Shown in pieces: positions 18,290 to 27,274 of a stretch of DNA of 64,000 nucleotides (within the stretch, counting starts at the first letter, position 1; the number at the start of each line of letters is the position of its first letter). The notes under the pieces were generated by a model. The model did not search any database. It was not told the DNA's origin and saw nothing but the letters and a program-made list of their open reading frames with translations. This stretch comes from Gammaproteobacteria bacterium. GTDB taxonomy: Bacteria > Pseudomonadota > Gammaproteobacteria > Steroidobacterales > Steroidobacteraceae. Location: NCBI GenBank assembly GCA_028293745.1, contig JAQGOF010000091.1, positions 62,001 through 126,000 on the forward strand, given 5' to 3'. The position numbers were made by a program, and so were the translations under genes.

Positions 18290-21214
18290 TCAGAACCGGT
18301 ACATCAATGACACGCGGAAGGCGCGCCCGAGGATCGGCCGGGCGATGAACGTATTCGCGCCCGTGTCAGCATTCTGCAACTCTCCAGCGCGCGGATTGCC
18401 CTCCGTCAGCCCGAGCGAGTTCGTGACATTGTCGACATAACCGTACACATCGAAGTGATCTGTGATCGAGAAGCGCGCACTCGCGTTCAGCACGTCATAG
18501 TGAGGCAGAACCACAGAATTGGCCATATCAACGTAGCGAGCGCCCTCGTACTCCCAGGCAACCTGCAGCCGCAGCCGCTGGCCGAACAGATTGACACCGG
18601 GGACGACGCGCACGCTCGCCTTCGGCACGCGGATCAGCTGGTTGCCGTCATAGTCGCGAAATACGGGCTTGCCGTTGACATTGTCCGTGAAGGTCAGCCC
18701 GCGGTATTGGGGCTGCTCCAGTGTCGCATTGAAGGTAAGATCGAACCATTCTACCGGGTAGAAGCCGCCCTCGAGCTCCAGGCCGTACGTCCGCGTGTCC
18801 GTGTAGCGTTGCTCCTGGTAAGGAGGCTCGCTGGTATTCAGGTTGAATACGTTGTTCTTATAGCCGACGTTGTTGTACTTCGTCCAGAACGCGGTGGCGT
18901 ACAGATTGGTCCACTGGTTGGCGTACTTATAGCCGAGCTCGCCGAGGTCCATTGTCTGAATGATGGGCTTGTCCACCGTGGGATTCGTGATCGAAGGCGT
19001 GGCCGTAGTGTAGTTACCCAGGTTCGGCAGGCGAAAGGCGGGGGTATAGCGGGCGAACAGGCCCGAGCGGTCCGTAAACTGCCAGTTAGCTCCGAGGGTC
19101 CAGCCCACTTTGCTGAATGTCTGGTCGAAATACTCGAACTGACCCGTACCCGCCAACATCTGCGAGAGAACCGGTGTTTGCGAGGGGACCGTCTGCCTCA
19201 CCTCCGCGTTGGCCGTAAGGTGCACCTGCTCCCAGCGCGCGCCTGCATCGATTCGCAGCCTGTTGGCGACCTGCCACTCATCCGAGAGGTAGAGGGCCGT
19301 GGTGGTCGACTGTCCCTTGTCGTTTGCCCATTCGTAACCGTAGTGATAGATGCCGTGATCGGTCAGCGAGCCCAACACGTTACCCGCCGGGTCCACCGCA
19401 ACCATATCGAGCAACCGGGCATTGTCCCGCACATCGAGCAAGGCGGTTGACGAATAGCGGCTGAAGTCCATCGAGACATCGGCAACATAGAAGCCGAGAG
19501 TGGCATCGTGGGATTGGCTGCCCACCTGGAATTTGTGCATCAGGCGCGCGTCGTTCATGAACTCCCGTATCGGGGCGTTAACGCTTCGCAGGCCGCCGAC
19601 GGTGATCAGACCGTTACCGTTTTGGTTGAGCACGTCATACACGGTACCCGGTGAGTCCGTGTAACGCAGTTGCAGTGCCGTCCCGGCTGGGTAGGGGGCG
19701 AGCAATCCATTCGACCCCTTCAGAAAGCTCGCCGCACTTTGAAGCAGGTTGGGGTACACGCCGTTGCGGACTGTACCGGTGTCGTCATAGCGCAGTCGAT
19801 CGCTGAGCGTGTAGTGCTCGGCGAGCTCGAACTCGAGATTCAACGTCGCCTGCGTGCGCTTGACCTGGGTCCCGATTGTGTTGTCGAAGAGGAAATCGCT
19901 TCCGGACGCCGTCTTCATCCGGATCAATGCGGTCTCGGGACCTGAGATCGTCCCATAGTTACCGTCAAAGCCAGGAACGGCCCGGATCTTCCCGTCCGCA
20001 TAAGTGCGCATCGGAATGCCGAGATCCAGCGCCACAGTGTCGTCCAGGCGCTTGAGGTCGAAGGAGACCTTGCCTCCCTCAAAATCGCGGGCGAGTGACA
20101 CCCGGAACTGGCCGCCGTTATCCCCACGAAAACCGGGATCGCGGACACCGTCGTCGTAGCGATAGAACCCACCCATCGAGAGCTTCCAATCGCCGACGGG
20201 GGCGCCATACCACGCATCGATGCGATTCAAACCGTAATCGCCCACCGTGTACTTGAGAAGCCCTTCGGCATGATCGCTCACCCGGCGGGGAATGTAGTTG
20301 ACCGCGCCAGCAGGCGCGTTCGAATAAAACACCGTGGACGGGCCGCCACGTACAACTTCAATCCGGTCGATGGTCTCATCGAGGCGGAAGGCCTGGTCGC
20401 CATTCAGATAGCCCAATGCCGGATCATGTTGTACCGGCATCCCGTCTTCGAGCAGCGTGATCGACCCAAAGCCATCCACCGGGATACCGCGTGCGCGGAC
20501 GTTACCGCTAGCCTCACCACCGGAAGCCTCGACCCAGAAGCCCGGAACCGACTTGAGCGATTCGGTGACGCTCGTCGGACCCTGTAAACGCAGCTTCTTC
20601 TGATCGATGGTCGTGACGGAGTAGCTTGTTTCTTCCTTCGTACGCTGTTCGACGCCAGCGCGACCGGTCACAATGACTTCCTGAAAATCCGCCATGCTCT
20701 GCGAATCGGCGCCCGACGATGAAGGACCACTGCTGCTCCTCGACGCGGGCGCAGCTGTTGGGTTTCCCGACTCCGAATTCTGAGTGGTCGATGCCGCGCC
20801 GGCCCGGGCCGAGGTCGAGTCGGGCGAGTTTCCCGGCCGGCGGATGATGACGGCATCGGGCTTCGGAAATTCAAAGGCCAGGCCGCTTCCGGCCAGCAGT
20901 CGCTCGAGCGCCTGGTCCTTGGTGAAACTACCCTGCAGCCCGCCCGTCCTCATGCCTGCGACATCGGACTCGGAGAACAGCAGCTGCAAACCCGCCTGCG
21001 CGGCGAATTCCTGCAGCGCCGTGCCCAGAGTCTGAGCAGGGATATGGTAGGTCCGCGCCTGTGCATCGCTCACAGCTGTGCCCGCCTGACCTATCGCTGG
21101 CCCGCCGGTGACGCACCCGAGGTAGCCCAACAGAACTGACGTTGCAAGCGCGCCACGCCACTTCACGGTGCGACGCATGCGTCGCACGGCTTCTACATGG
21201 ATCATTGCATTCAT
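18290..21214 (-). CDS. TonB-dependent transducer/receptor with STN signalling domain
   Basis: 974 residues. A signal region is followed by a secretin/TonB short N-terminal (STN) domain at about 55-125 (YHIPAQTLGTALQEFAAQAG...). A Ser/Ala-rich linker leads to the TonB box region (EVIVTGRAG), a plug with GNVRARGIPVDGF, and a 22-strand-type barrel ending in MYRF. STN domains contact a FecR-type anti-sigma factor, and a FecI/FecR pair is encoded divergently, so this receptor should both import and signal its ligand. The ligand is not evident; the downstream metallohydrolase is a hint. The ATG at 21214 is preferred over an upstream TTG. The 20-bp palindrome at 21168 lies inside the first codons. 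Confidence 0.9.
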   Translation of the reverse strand: MNAMIHVEAVRRMRRTVKWRGALATSVLLGYLGCVTGGPAIGQAGTAVSDAQARTYHIPAQTLGTALQEFAAQAGLQLLFSESDVAGMRTGGLQGSFTKDQALERLLAGSGLAFEFPKPDAVIIRRPGNSPDSTSARAGAASTTQNSESGNPTAAPASRSSSGPSSSGADSQSMADFQEVIVTGRAGVEQRTKEETSYSVTTIDQKKLRLQGPTSVTESLKSVPGFWVEASGGEASGNVRARGIPVDGFGSITLLEDGMPVQHDPALGYLNGDQAFRLDETIDRIEVVRGGPSTVFYSNAPAGAVNYIPRRVSDHAEGLLKYTVGDYGLNRIDAWYGAPVGDWKLSMGGFYRYDDGVRDPGFRGDNGGQFRVSLARDFEGGKVSFDLKRLDDTVALDLGIPMRTYADGKIRAVPGFDGNYGTISGPETALIRMKTASGSDFLFDNTIGTQVKRTQATLNLEFELAEHYTLSDRLRYDDTGTVRNGVYPNLLQSAASFLKGSNGLLAPYPAGTALQLRYTDSPGTVYDVLNQNGNGLITVGGLRSVNAPIREFMNDARLMHKFQVGSQSHDATLGFYVADVSMDFSRYSSTALLDVRDNARLLDMVAVDPAGNVLGSLTDHGIYHYGYEWANDKGQSTTTALYLSDEWQVANRLRIDAGARWEQVHLTANAEVRQTVPSQTPVLSQMLAGTGQFEYFDQTFSKVGWTLGANWQFTDRSGLFARYTPAFRLPNLGNYTTATPSITNPTVDKPIIQTMDLGELGYKYANQWTNLYATAFWTKYNNVGYKNNVFNLNTSEPPYQEQRYTDTRTYGLELEGGFYPVEWFDLTFNATLEQPQYRGLTFTDNVNGKPVFRDYDGNQLIRVPKASVRVVPGVNLFGQRLRLQVAWEYEGARYVDMANSVVLPHYDVLNASARFSITDHFDVYGYVDNVTNSLGLTEGNPRAGELQNADTGANTFIARPILGRAFRVSLMYRF
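21168..21187. repeat. Perfect 20-bp palindrome, copy 1
   Basis: GTGCGACGCA followed by its exact reverse complement. It lies within codons 10-16 of the TonB receptor gene, about 30 bases after the start. Identical copies lie at 21363 and 60359. Confidence 0.9.
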
Positions 21215-21336
21215 TCCCAAAGAGGTTCGTCGAGCCCTTTAGGACGAGATGCATCAATCGACCCGCAACGTTGTCACCAAAGGTTCATGAAAGGGATCGA
21301 TAAGGTATCCGGCGAGCGAGTCATAAGGGCAACTAC

Positions 21337-21960
21337 GTGTCGAGTGCTGATAACCTGGCGGCGTGCGACGCATGCGTCGCACCGGCGGCCATCTGTGGGT
21401 GCGACCCGGGCGAGAGCTGCGCTCATCGCCGTGGAGTCGAGCTGGAGCGCATGGCCATCCGCTACTACGACCGCCTGGTCCGCTTCCTGAAGCGTCGCAG
21501 TCACTCCATGGAGGATGCGGCCGATCTCGCCCAGGACACATTCGCCCGTCTTTCGTCAACGGATTTCCGACAGATCAACAAACCCGAGTCCTTCTTGTTC
21601 ACGACTGCACTGAACCTGTTGCGTGACCATGCGCGCTCCGCGCAGGCGCGGCATGCGGCATTCACGGTTCCTGTCGAAGAAACGCAGCTGGTTTGCCCTG
21701 CACCCCACGCCGAGCGCGTGCTCGATGGCGAACAGCGAATGCGCGTGGTGGAAGCGGCATTGCTCGAGCTCAGTCCCAAGTGCCGCGCGGTCTTCGTATT
21801 GTTTCATTTTGATGGACTATCGCAGCGGGACATTGCGGATCAGCTGCGCATTTCCGTCTCCATGGTGGAGAAGTATGTCAAGCAGGCCGTGAATCATTGC
21901 GAGAAGCGGCTGGCTGAGTTGCACGTTGAGGCGGCCGACAACGGAGGTTGCGCACCTTGA
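21337..21960 (+). CDS. ECF sigma factor, FecI-like
   Basis: 207 residues from the GTG at 21337 (AAGGG seven bases upstream). Region 2 starts near RYYDRLVRFLKRRSHSMEDAADLAQDTFARL and region 4 carries the helix-turn-helix LSQRDIADQLRISVSMVEKYVKQAV. FecI-type sigmas drive a cognate TonB receptor gene when FecR signals ligand binding. The first 38 residues are Cys-rich (CDACVAPAAICGCDPGESC), unlike known FecI, and partly encoded by a palindrome. The true start may therefore be the ATG at 21451, which begins exactly at region 2. The stop overlaps the fecR-like start. Confidence 0.86.
   Translation: MSSADNLAACDACVAPAAICGCDPGESCAHRRGVELERMAIRYYDRLVRFLKRRSHSMEDAADLAQDTFARLSSTDFRQINKPESFLFTTALNLLRDHARSAQARHAAFTVPVEETQLVCPAPHAERVLDGEQRMRVVEAALLELSPKCRAVFVLFHFDGLSQRDIADQLRISVSMVEKYVKQAVNHCEKRLAELHVEAADNGGCAP
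21363..21382. repeat. Perfect 20-bp palindrome, copy 2
   Basis: Identical to the copies at 21168 and 60359. It is 195 bases from copy 1, start to start. It falls in the sigma gene's 5' leader if translation starts at 21451, or in codons 9-16 if it starts at 21337. Confidence 0.9.
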
Positions 21961-22850
21961 AAACAACGCGGGACGAGTTGTCGACTGCACTGGAGGCATT
22001 GCGTGATCGCCCCATCGTGAGCGAGAGCCGCGACTACGCGCGCCGGTGGGCCCGGGCACGCGCTCGGGCAGCTTCCTTGCGCAATCTAATGTTCGGTCCA
22101 GCGGGCGCGATCGCCGCAGCCTGCGTGACCGCGTACATCGTCTTTGCGCTCGTCTTTGAGTTGGCCGGTGTGGGGATCAATCGCGTTGCGAAGAATCTGA
22201 TCGAGACAGGTATTGAGGAAACCCGGGTAGTAGCCCTGGAAGACGGCTCGCGGATAGTGCTGGACAGACAGTCTCGGTTGCGGGTTGTTTTTACACCCGC
22301 GGCCCGCGATGTCGAGCTGCTCGACGGCCAGGCGCACTTCGAGGTCGCGAAGAATCCCAACAGGCCGTTTCGTGTGCGGACCCGGTCAGCCGAAGTGGTC
22401 GCAGTTGGCACGATGTTCGATGTAGCCACTGTGCCGGCGCGCACCACCGTGACACTCATTGAGGGCCGCGTGAACGTGCGCACGATTTCAGGCCCTGCGC
22501 AGGCCGAGCCGAAATTTGAAGCTCTCGTGCCGGGCCAACAACTGGGGATCGCGAGCGACGGGCAATTCCTGGACAAGCGGGTTGTGAAGATCGAGAACGT
22601 GACCGCATGGCAAAGGGGCACGATCATCCTCGACGACATGCCGCTTCCAGAGGCCTTGACGGCAATGAATCGCTACTCGGTGACGCAGATCGTCATCCGC
22701 GGCCCCGCGTTGCAATCCCGGCGCGTCAGCGGTGTGTTTCGTATCGGCGATGTTGAGACGGAAGCCATCGCCCTGGAGCGGTACTTCAACCTCCGGGAAA
22801 CCTCACGCTCGGAACGCGCCATCGTTTTGGAGCGCCAGGCGTCACCCTGA
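21957..22850 (+). CDS. FecR-like transmembrane anti-sigma sensor
   Basis: 297 residues. A cytosolic N-terminus (about 45 residues) that should bind the sigma factor is followed by one transmembrane helix (about 50-70). The periplasmic FecR domain contains EDGSRIVLDRQSRLRVVFTPAARDVELLDGQAHFEV and FRVRTRSAEVVAVGTMFDV. A C-terminal STN-like segment (ILDDMPLPEALTAMNRY) comes last. I place the start at a TTG that overlaps the sigma stop (TTGA), nine bases after GGAGG, which implies translational coupling. It relays occupancy of the divergent TonB receptor to the sigma factor. Confidence 0.87.
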   Translation: MKTTRDELSTALEALRDRPIVSESRDYARRWARARARAASLRNLMFGPAGAIAAACVTAYIVFALVFELAGVGINRVAKNLIETGIEETRVVALEDGSRIVLDRQSRLRVVFTPAARDVELLDGQAHFEVAKNPNRPFRVRTRSAEVVAVGTMFDVATVPARTTVTLIEGRVNVRTISGPAQAEPKFEALVPGQQLGIASDGQFLDKRVVKIENVTAWQRGTIILDDMPLPEALTAMNRYSVTQIVIRGPALQSRRVSGVFRIGDVETEAIALERYFNLRETSRSERAIVLERQASP

Positions 22851-22986
22851 GCCGGACGCTGCGACGCGGCCAGGGCGTTGGGATGTGTGCTCCCCTGGAA
22901 ACCGGATCCAATAGCAATTCCACCTACAAGGCGTAGACTTTATCCACTGGTCAGTCACTCTCTGTACCCACCGCCAGGAGGGCGAC

Positions 22987-23466
22987 ATGAGCGCTGTGAT
23001 TCTCGCCGTTTTCGAAGATTACGAGGCCGCCGAGCTTGTGCGCGTAACACTGGTCCGGGATGGTTTCCCCACGGATCGTGTCGAGCTCACCGCATCTCGC
23101 GACATGGGCCGGGCTGGCCTCCAGCCGGCTGATTCAGCGCACGGCAAATGTGTCCAGTATTTCAGCACGTTATTGGCGCGCGAGGACGAGCGACACTACC
23201 CTGAAATGCTCGCCCAACGTGTCGGGAGCGGCGCAGCGACTGTAACCGTGCACCCGCGCGGCGCGCTCGAGACAGCGCGGGCGACTGAGATTCTTCAGCA
23301 AGCTCAGCCGGCAGACGTGGTCGAACACGAATTGGCCAATCACGGATGGGAGCGCGCGTCCGCCAAGCATGGAGGCTATTGGATCCAGCACGTCTGGCTC
23401 GAGCCCTCGCCCGACACGGACTGCATCTACTGTCGTCTGTTCCCTGACAGATCACACTCGCACTAA
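22987..23466 (+). CDS. Small soluble protein of unknown function (YflT-like N-terminus)
   Basis: 159 residues with a good AGGAGG site. The N-terminus MSAVILAVFEDYEAAELVRVTLVRDGFPTDRVELTA has the beta-alpha-beta pattern of the general stress protein 17M/YflT fold. The second half (about 85-145) is an uncharacterised domain ending in a CIYC pair. No catalytic motif is recognised and no signal peptide is present. It stands alone, convergent with the IclR regulator gene. Confidence 0.72.
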   Translation: MSAVILAVFEDYEAAELVRVTLVRDGFPTDRVELTASRDMGRAGLQPADSAHGKCVQYFSTLLAREDERHYPEMLAQRVGSGAATVTVHPRGALETARATEILQQAQPADVVEHELANHGWERASAKHGGYWIQHVWLEPSPDTDCIYCRLFPDRSHSH

Positions 23467-23486
23467 CTCCCAGCCACCCCGCTGGG

Positions 23487-24260
23487 TCAGCCCTTCCGGG
23501 ACATCCCGTATTGCAACGACTTGGAGATGTCTGCAGCCGCGCGGCAGAGTTGCTGCACGGCGTTGTCAGCCGTCATCTTCGACGCACGGCGGGCGATGAA
23601 TGGCACGGTCAGCGCGCAAATCGCGTGGTCGTGTTGTAGAACTGCAGCGGAATAATCGACGACCCCATCGACTACCTGGCTCGGCGCCGAGGCATACCCC
23701 CTGGCGCGGATCTGGTTGGCGAGCTTGACGAATTTCTTCCGGTCGAAGTGCCGGTCGTCTTCGGCGAGAAAGGTGAGCCAGCGCTCGCGGATCTCATCGC
23801 CCTGATACGCGAACAACACCTGCCCCGAGGTTGAATACGCAAGGGGCCGCCGGTGGCCGACGCGCACCACGATACTGATCTCAGTTGGTGGATCAACTCG
23901 CGCGATGACGACTATCTGTTCACGCGACGGCACGACCAGATGGCAGGGCTGCTCGATGGCCTCTGCGAGCCGATGCATAGTGGGGAGCGCTGTTTCCACT
24001 GCGCTCTTCACCGGCGGCTGTTCCATGCCCATCCGGAAGAGCCGATTCGTAAGCGTGTACCCCAAGTCGCCTTCTGTACGAGCGATGTACCCACGCTCTT
24101 CAAGCACCTGAAGCATTCGGAAGATCTCGCTGCGGGAGCGTCCGACTCCATCGGCGATCGCATTGATGCTCATGGGCGCCGTCATCGGCGCCAGGAGCTC
24201 CAGAATGTCCAGGCCTTTATCCAGCGCGGGCGCGCGGTACTTTGGAGCGGATCTAGCCAT
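23487..24260 (-). CDS. IclR-family transcriptional regulator
   Basis: 257 residues: an N-terminal winged helix-turn-helix (about 12-70, with INAIADGVGRSRSEIFRMLQVLEERGYIAR) and a C-terminal GAF-like effector domain. It is divergent from fucP and therefore the likely regulator of the L-fucose genes, with a pathway intermediate as the probable effector. The ATG at 24260 has GGAG ten bases upstream. A 7-bp-arm inverted repeat in the divergent gap is the obvious operator candidate. Confidence 0.9.
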   Translation of the reverse strand: MARSAPKYRAPALDKGLDILELLAPMTAPMSINAIADGVGRSRSEIFRMLQVLEERGYIARTEGDLGYTLTNRLFRMGMEQPPVKSAVETALPTMHRLAEAIEQPCHLVVPSREQIVVIARVDPPTEISIVVRVGHRRPLAYSTSGQVLFAYQGDEIRERWLTFLAEDDRHFDRKKFVKLANQIRARGYASAPSQVVDGVVDYSAAVLQHDHAICALTVPFIARRASKMTADNAVQQLCRAAADISKSLQYGMSRKG

Positions 24261-24278
24261 TTGCGGCCGTCTCCTCAC

Positions 24279-24299
24279 ATATGAACACTAAATTCATAT
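24279..24299. promoter_or_regulatory. Inverted repeat in the iclR-fucP divergent promoter
   Basis: ATATGAA-N7-TTCATAT is a perfect dyad, the only AT-rich patch in the 104-base gap between the divergent regulator and fucP. It is 18 bases from the regulator start. Position and symmetry suggest an IclR operator. Confidence 0.6.
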
Positions 24300-24364
24300 T
24301 TGCACATGGGACCTGACCGAAGCTACTCTTCAGCATACGCGATACGTTTGGTTGAGGGGGTCCC

Positions 24365-25669
24365 ATGCAGTCGAGCGGCGCAGCCGCGGCTTCCGCCGCC
24401 CAGATAGCCTCCCGTAACACAATCATTCCGTTTGCGTTGATCGTGACCCTGTTTTTCCTGTGGGGGCTGGCGAACAATCTCAACGACATCCTGATCACCC
24501 AGTTCAAGAAGGCTTTCACGCTCTCCGACTTTCAAGCCGGGCTCGTGCAGAGCGCGTTTTATCTTGGCTACTTCCTGCTTGCGCTCCCGGCAGCCGTATT
24601 CATGCGCCACCGCGGCTACAAGGGCGCTGTCGTGCTGGGTCTCGTCCTGTACGCGTGCGGCGCGTTCCTGTTCTGGCCGGCAGCACAGCTGCATACCTAT
24701 GGACTGTTCCTGCTGGCGCTGTTCGTGATCGCGAGCGGCCTCGCCTTCCTGGAAACTTCGGCGAATCCCTTCGTGACGGTCCTGGGCCCCGCCTCGAGCG
24801 CAGCACGCCGTCTGAACCTCGCGCAGGCCTTCAATCCACTCGGCTCGATCACCGGCATCCTGGTCGGACAACACTTCATCTTCTCCGGAGTCGAGCACAC
24901 CCCGGCCGAAATTGCTGCCATGAGCGATGCAACGCGTGCCGCTTATTTTGCCGGCGAGTCAGGCGCAGTGCAGCTGCCATATCTCGTCGTCGGCGGCGTC
25001 GTCCTCTGTTGGGCTCTGCTGATCCTCGCCACTCGCTTTCCTGAGTCATCACGCCATGCAGCGGACGCCAGCACCGGTGCGGCGCATCTAGGAAATCTCC
25101 GACGAAATCGTCGCTTCGTGCTCGCCGTGATCGCGCAATTCTTCTATGTTGGAGCACAGGTTGGCATTTGGAGCTTCCTCATCCGCTACGTGCAGGCAAC
25201 GATGCCAGGCACACCTGAAAAGATGGCAGCGAATTTCCTTACGGCTTCCCTCGTGGCGTTCATGGTCGGCCGGTTCGCAGGCGTTGCCCTTATGCGGCGC
25301 ATCTCACCAACACGACTGCTGGCGTTGTTTGCGATCGTCAACGTGGTGTTGTGTGCGGTTGCAGTCGGGATGCCAGGGCACCTCGGCGCCTATGCCCTGG
25401 TGGCGAGCAGCTTTTTCATGTCAGTGATGTTCCCGACCATCTTTGCGCTTGGTATCGATGGTCTGGGTGATGATGAGCGCAAGCTGGGCTCGGCGCTCAT
25501 CGTGATGGCGATCATCGGGGGAGCCTTCCTACCCGCGCTCATGGGCGCAACATCGGACCTCGGCGGCATACACCTGGCCATGGGCCTCCCCCTGGTGTGT
25601 TTCGCCGTCGTGCTTGCTTTCGCGACCCTGAACGCAGCCCAGGCGCGCCGCGCTGCAATGCAGATATGA
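24365..25669 (+). CDS. fucP: L-fucose:proton symporter (major facilitator family)
   Basis: 434 residues, twelve predicted transmembrane helices. The FucP-family signatures are LFFLWGLANNLNDILITQFKKAF near the N-terminus and GLAFLETSANPFVTVLGP in the fourth-fifth helix region. It imports L-fucose or a related sugar across the inner membrane by proton symport. A GAGGGGG site precedes the ATG. It is divergent from the IclR gene, and its stop overlaps the start of the GH28 gene (ATGA). Downstream enzymes of the oxidative fucose pathway support the substrate. Confidence 0.9.
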   Translation: MQSSGAAAASAAQIASRNTIIPFALIVTLFFLWGLANNLNDILITQFKKAFTLSDFQAGLVQSAFYLGYFLLALPAAVFMRHRGYKGAVVLGLVLYACGAFLFWPAAQLHTYGLFLLALFVIASGLAFLETSANPFVTVLGPASSAARRLNLAQAFNPLGSITGILVGQHFIFSGVEHTPAEIAAMSDATRAAYFAGESGAVQLPYLVVGGVVLCWALLILATRFPESSRHAADASTGAAHLGNLRRNRRFVLAVIAQFFYVGAQVGIWSFLIRYVQATMPGTPEKMAANFLTASLVAFMVGRFAGVALMRRISPTRLLALFAIVNVVLCAVAVGMPGHLGAYALVASSFFMSVMFPTIFALGIDGLGDDERKLGSALIVMAIIGGAFLPALMGATSDLGGIHLAMGLPLVCFAVVLAFATLNAAQARRAAMQI

Positions 25670-27093
25670 GCCTCATGGATGATCAAAGCTTCTCGACTGT
25701 AACGCGCCGTAAATGGCTTGCCGCCGTGTCCACTCCCGCGATTGCAGCGGCCCTTTCACCGCTGAGCTCATCGGCAGCCCAACCTGCCGGCCCGGCGACG
25801 CAAAGCGCGGGCGCACGCGTCTACAACATCCGTGATTTCGGCGCGAAGGGCGACGGCAAGACCCTCGATACCGCGGCGTTGCAGGCAGCGATTGATGCCT
25901 GCACGCGCGACGGCGGCGGCACAGTGCTCGTGCCTTCGGGCACGTTCATGGTCGGTACGACGGAACTGAAGAGCAACGTAACCCTGCATATTGCGGCCTC
26001 GGCAACGTTGCTCGGCAGTGGCAACGGAAAGGACTATCACGCGATCTCGGCGATCCCATTGAGCGGTGATTCCACCCTGGAGGATGGCAACTGGGCTCTG
26101 CTGTTCGCCCTTGAGGCGAAGAACATCACCGTCGAAGGCTCGGGCACGATCGATGGCCAGGGCCACTTGTTCAATAGCCACACCGCGGACGGAAGTCCGC
26201 CGCCAGCCGGTATCTCCGGAGCGCAGCGCCCGTATCATCTGCTGTTTCATCGCTGCCATAACATCGTGGTGCGCGACCTCGAACTGCTGCGCTGCGCGTT
26301 CCACAGCATTCGGGTGATTCAGAGCGAGCGGGTGCGGATGGAAGGCCTGTACATCCATAACCGTGTCAACACGAACAATGACGGCTTTCACTTCATCAGC
26401 GCGAAGTACGTCGCCGTCAGTAATTGCATACTGCTCGTCCAGGATGATGCCTGCGCGCTGTTCGGCAGCTGTCAGTTCGTGACTGTAACCAATTGCGTCT
26501 TCAGCACACGCTGGTCCGTCTTCCGGTTCGGCGGTGGCGACGTGAAGAACATCACGGTGTCGAACTGCATCATCTACGAGACGTATGGTTGCCCGATAAA
26601 GGTCGGGGCCGGGCGCATGACGCTCGAGAATCTGTCATTCTCAAATCTGATTTTGCAAGATGTCACCGGCCCCATCAGCGTCAATTTCAGCGGCCGCAAC
26701 CGCAACGAAGACGGCGGTGCCGACGCCGCGCCGGCCGCGTTTGTCCGCAATCTCTCGTTCAGCAACATCCGGGCCAGCGTGGTCGCCGAGCCCACCATGA
26801 GCTACAAAGACATGGGCCCGAGCGTGCACCCGTTTCCGGGCGAGCAGCACTCGTGCATTACGCTGAATGGTCTCGGCGACGCTTGGATTGAGAATGTGAC
26901 GTTTGACGACGTGCATGTAACGTATGCCGGTGGTGGCACGGCAGAACTCGCGGCCAAGCGGAATATTCCGCAGACGAGCCGTGAATACTTCAGCGTTTGG
27001 GGCGAGGGCCCCGTCGGGCCGCCGGCGAAGGCGGCCTCGCCGGTGGTCCTGAAGGGGGGCGCTACACGCGCCGCAGTGAAAGTGCGAAGCTAG
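25666..27093 (+). CDS. Tat-exported glycoside hydrolase family 28-like protein
   Basis: 475 residues. A twin-arginine-type signal (VTRRKWLAAVSTPAIAAAL) precedes a right-handed beta-helix that starts with the pectin-enzyme hallmark YNIRDFGAKGDGKTLDTAALQAAIDAC. The acidic residues are kept as NNDGF and QDDACALF. The usual GHGISIGS segment is replaced by a WSVFRFGGG stretch, so the classic GH28 His is missing and polygalacturonase activity is doubtful. It may release a fucosyl- or rhamnosyl-containing oligomer in the periplasm. The start overlaps the fucP stop; an ATG at 25675 is an alternative. Confidence 0.82.
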   Translation: MSLMDDQSFSTVTRRKWLAAVSTPAIAAALSPLSSSAAQPAGPATQSAGARVYNIRDFGAKGDGKTLDTAALQAAIDACTRDGGGTVLVPSGTFMVGTTELKSNVTLHIAASATLLGSGNGKDYHAISAIPLSGDSTLEDGNWALLFALEAKNITVEGSGTIDGQGHLFNSHTADGSPPPAGISGAQRPYHLLFHRCHNIVVRDLELLRCAFHSIRVIQSERVRMEGLYIHNRVNTNNDGFHFISAKYVAVSNCILLVQDDACALFGSCQFVTVTNCVFSTRWSVFRFGGGDVKNITVSNCIIYETYGCPIKVGAGRMTLENLSFSNLILQDVTGPISVNFSGRNRNEDGGADAAPAAFVRNLSFSNIRASVVAEPTMSYKDMGPSVHPFPGEQHSCITLNGLGDAWIENVTFDDVHVTYAGGGTAELAAKRNIPQTSREYFSVWGEGPVGPPAKAASPVVLKGGATRAAVKVRS

Positions 27094-27181
27094 GTAACGT
27101 TTCGCTGCCATCCGGGCGCGGATCCAGCTTGCCCGGCACGACTGCGGCGAGGCCTGCCGCCGCGCAGCTGCCCATTCCTGC

Positions 27182-27230
27182 TTGCCAAGATCAAATGTAA
27201 ACTGCATATTTATATACGAATTTGGCCACC
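27182..27230 (+). promoter_or_regulatory. AT-rich promoter/operator region before the dehydrogenase gene
   Basis: TTGCCA (27182-27187) and an AT-rich block with CATATT at 17-base spacing could be a promoter for the dehydrogenase-hydrolase-dehydratase genes. Read on the minus strand, AAATTCGTAT (27214-27223) differs by one base from AAATTCATAT in the iclR-fucP dyad region, so the same regulator may bind here. There are no genes in 27094-27274. Confidence 0.4.
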
Positions 27231-27274
27231 CCGCGCGCGCCACAGGCTCTTCGCCGACCAGGAGTTTCCACCCC

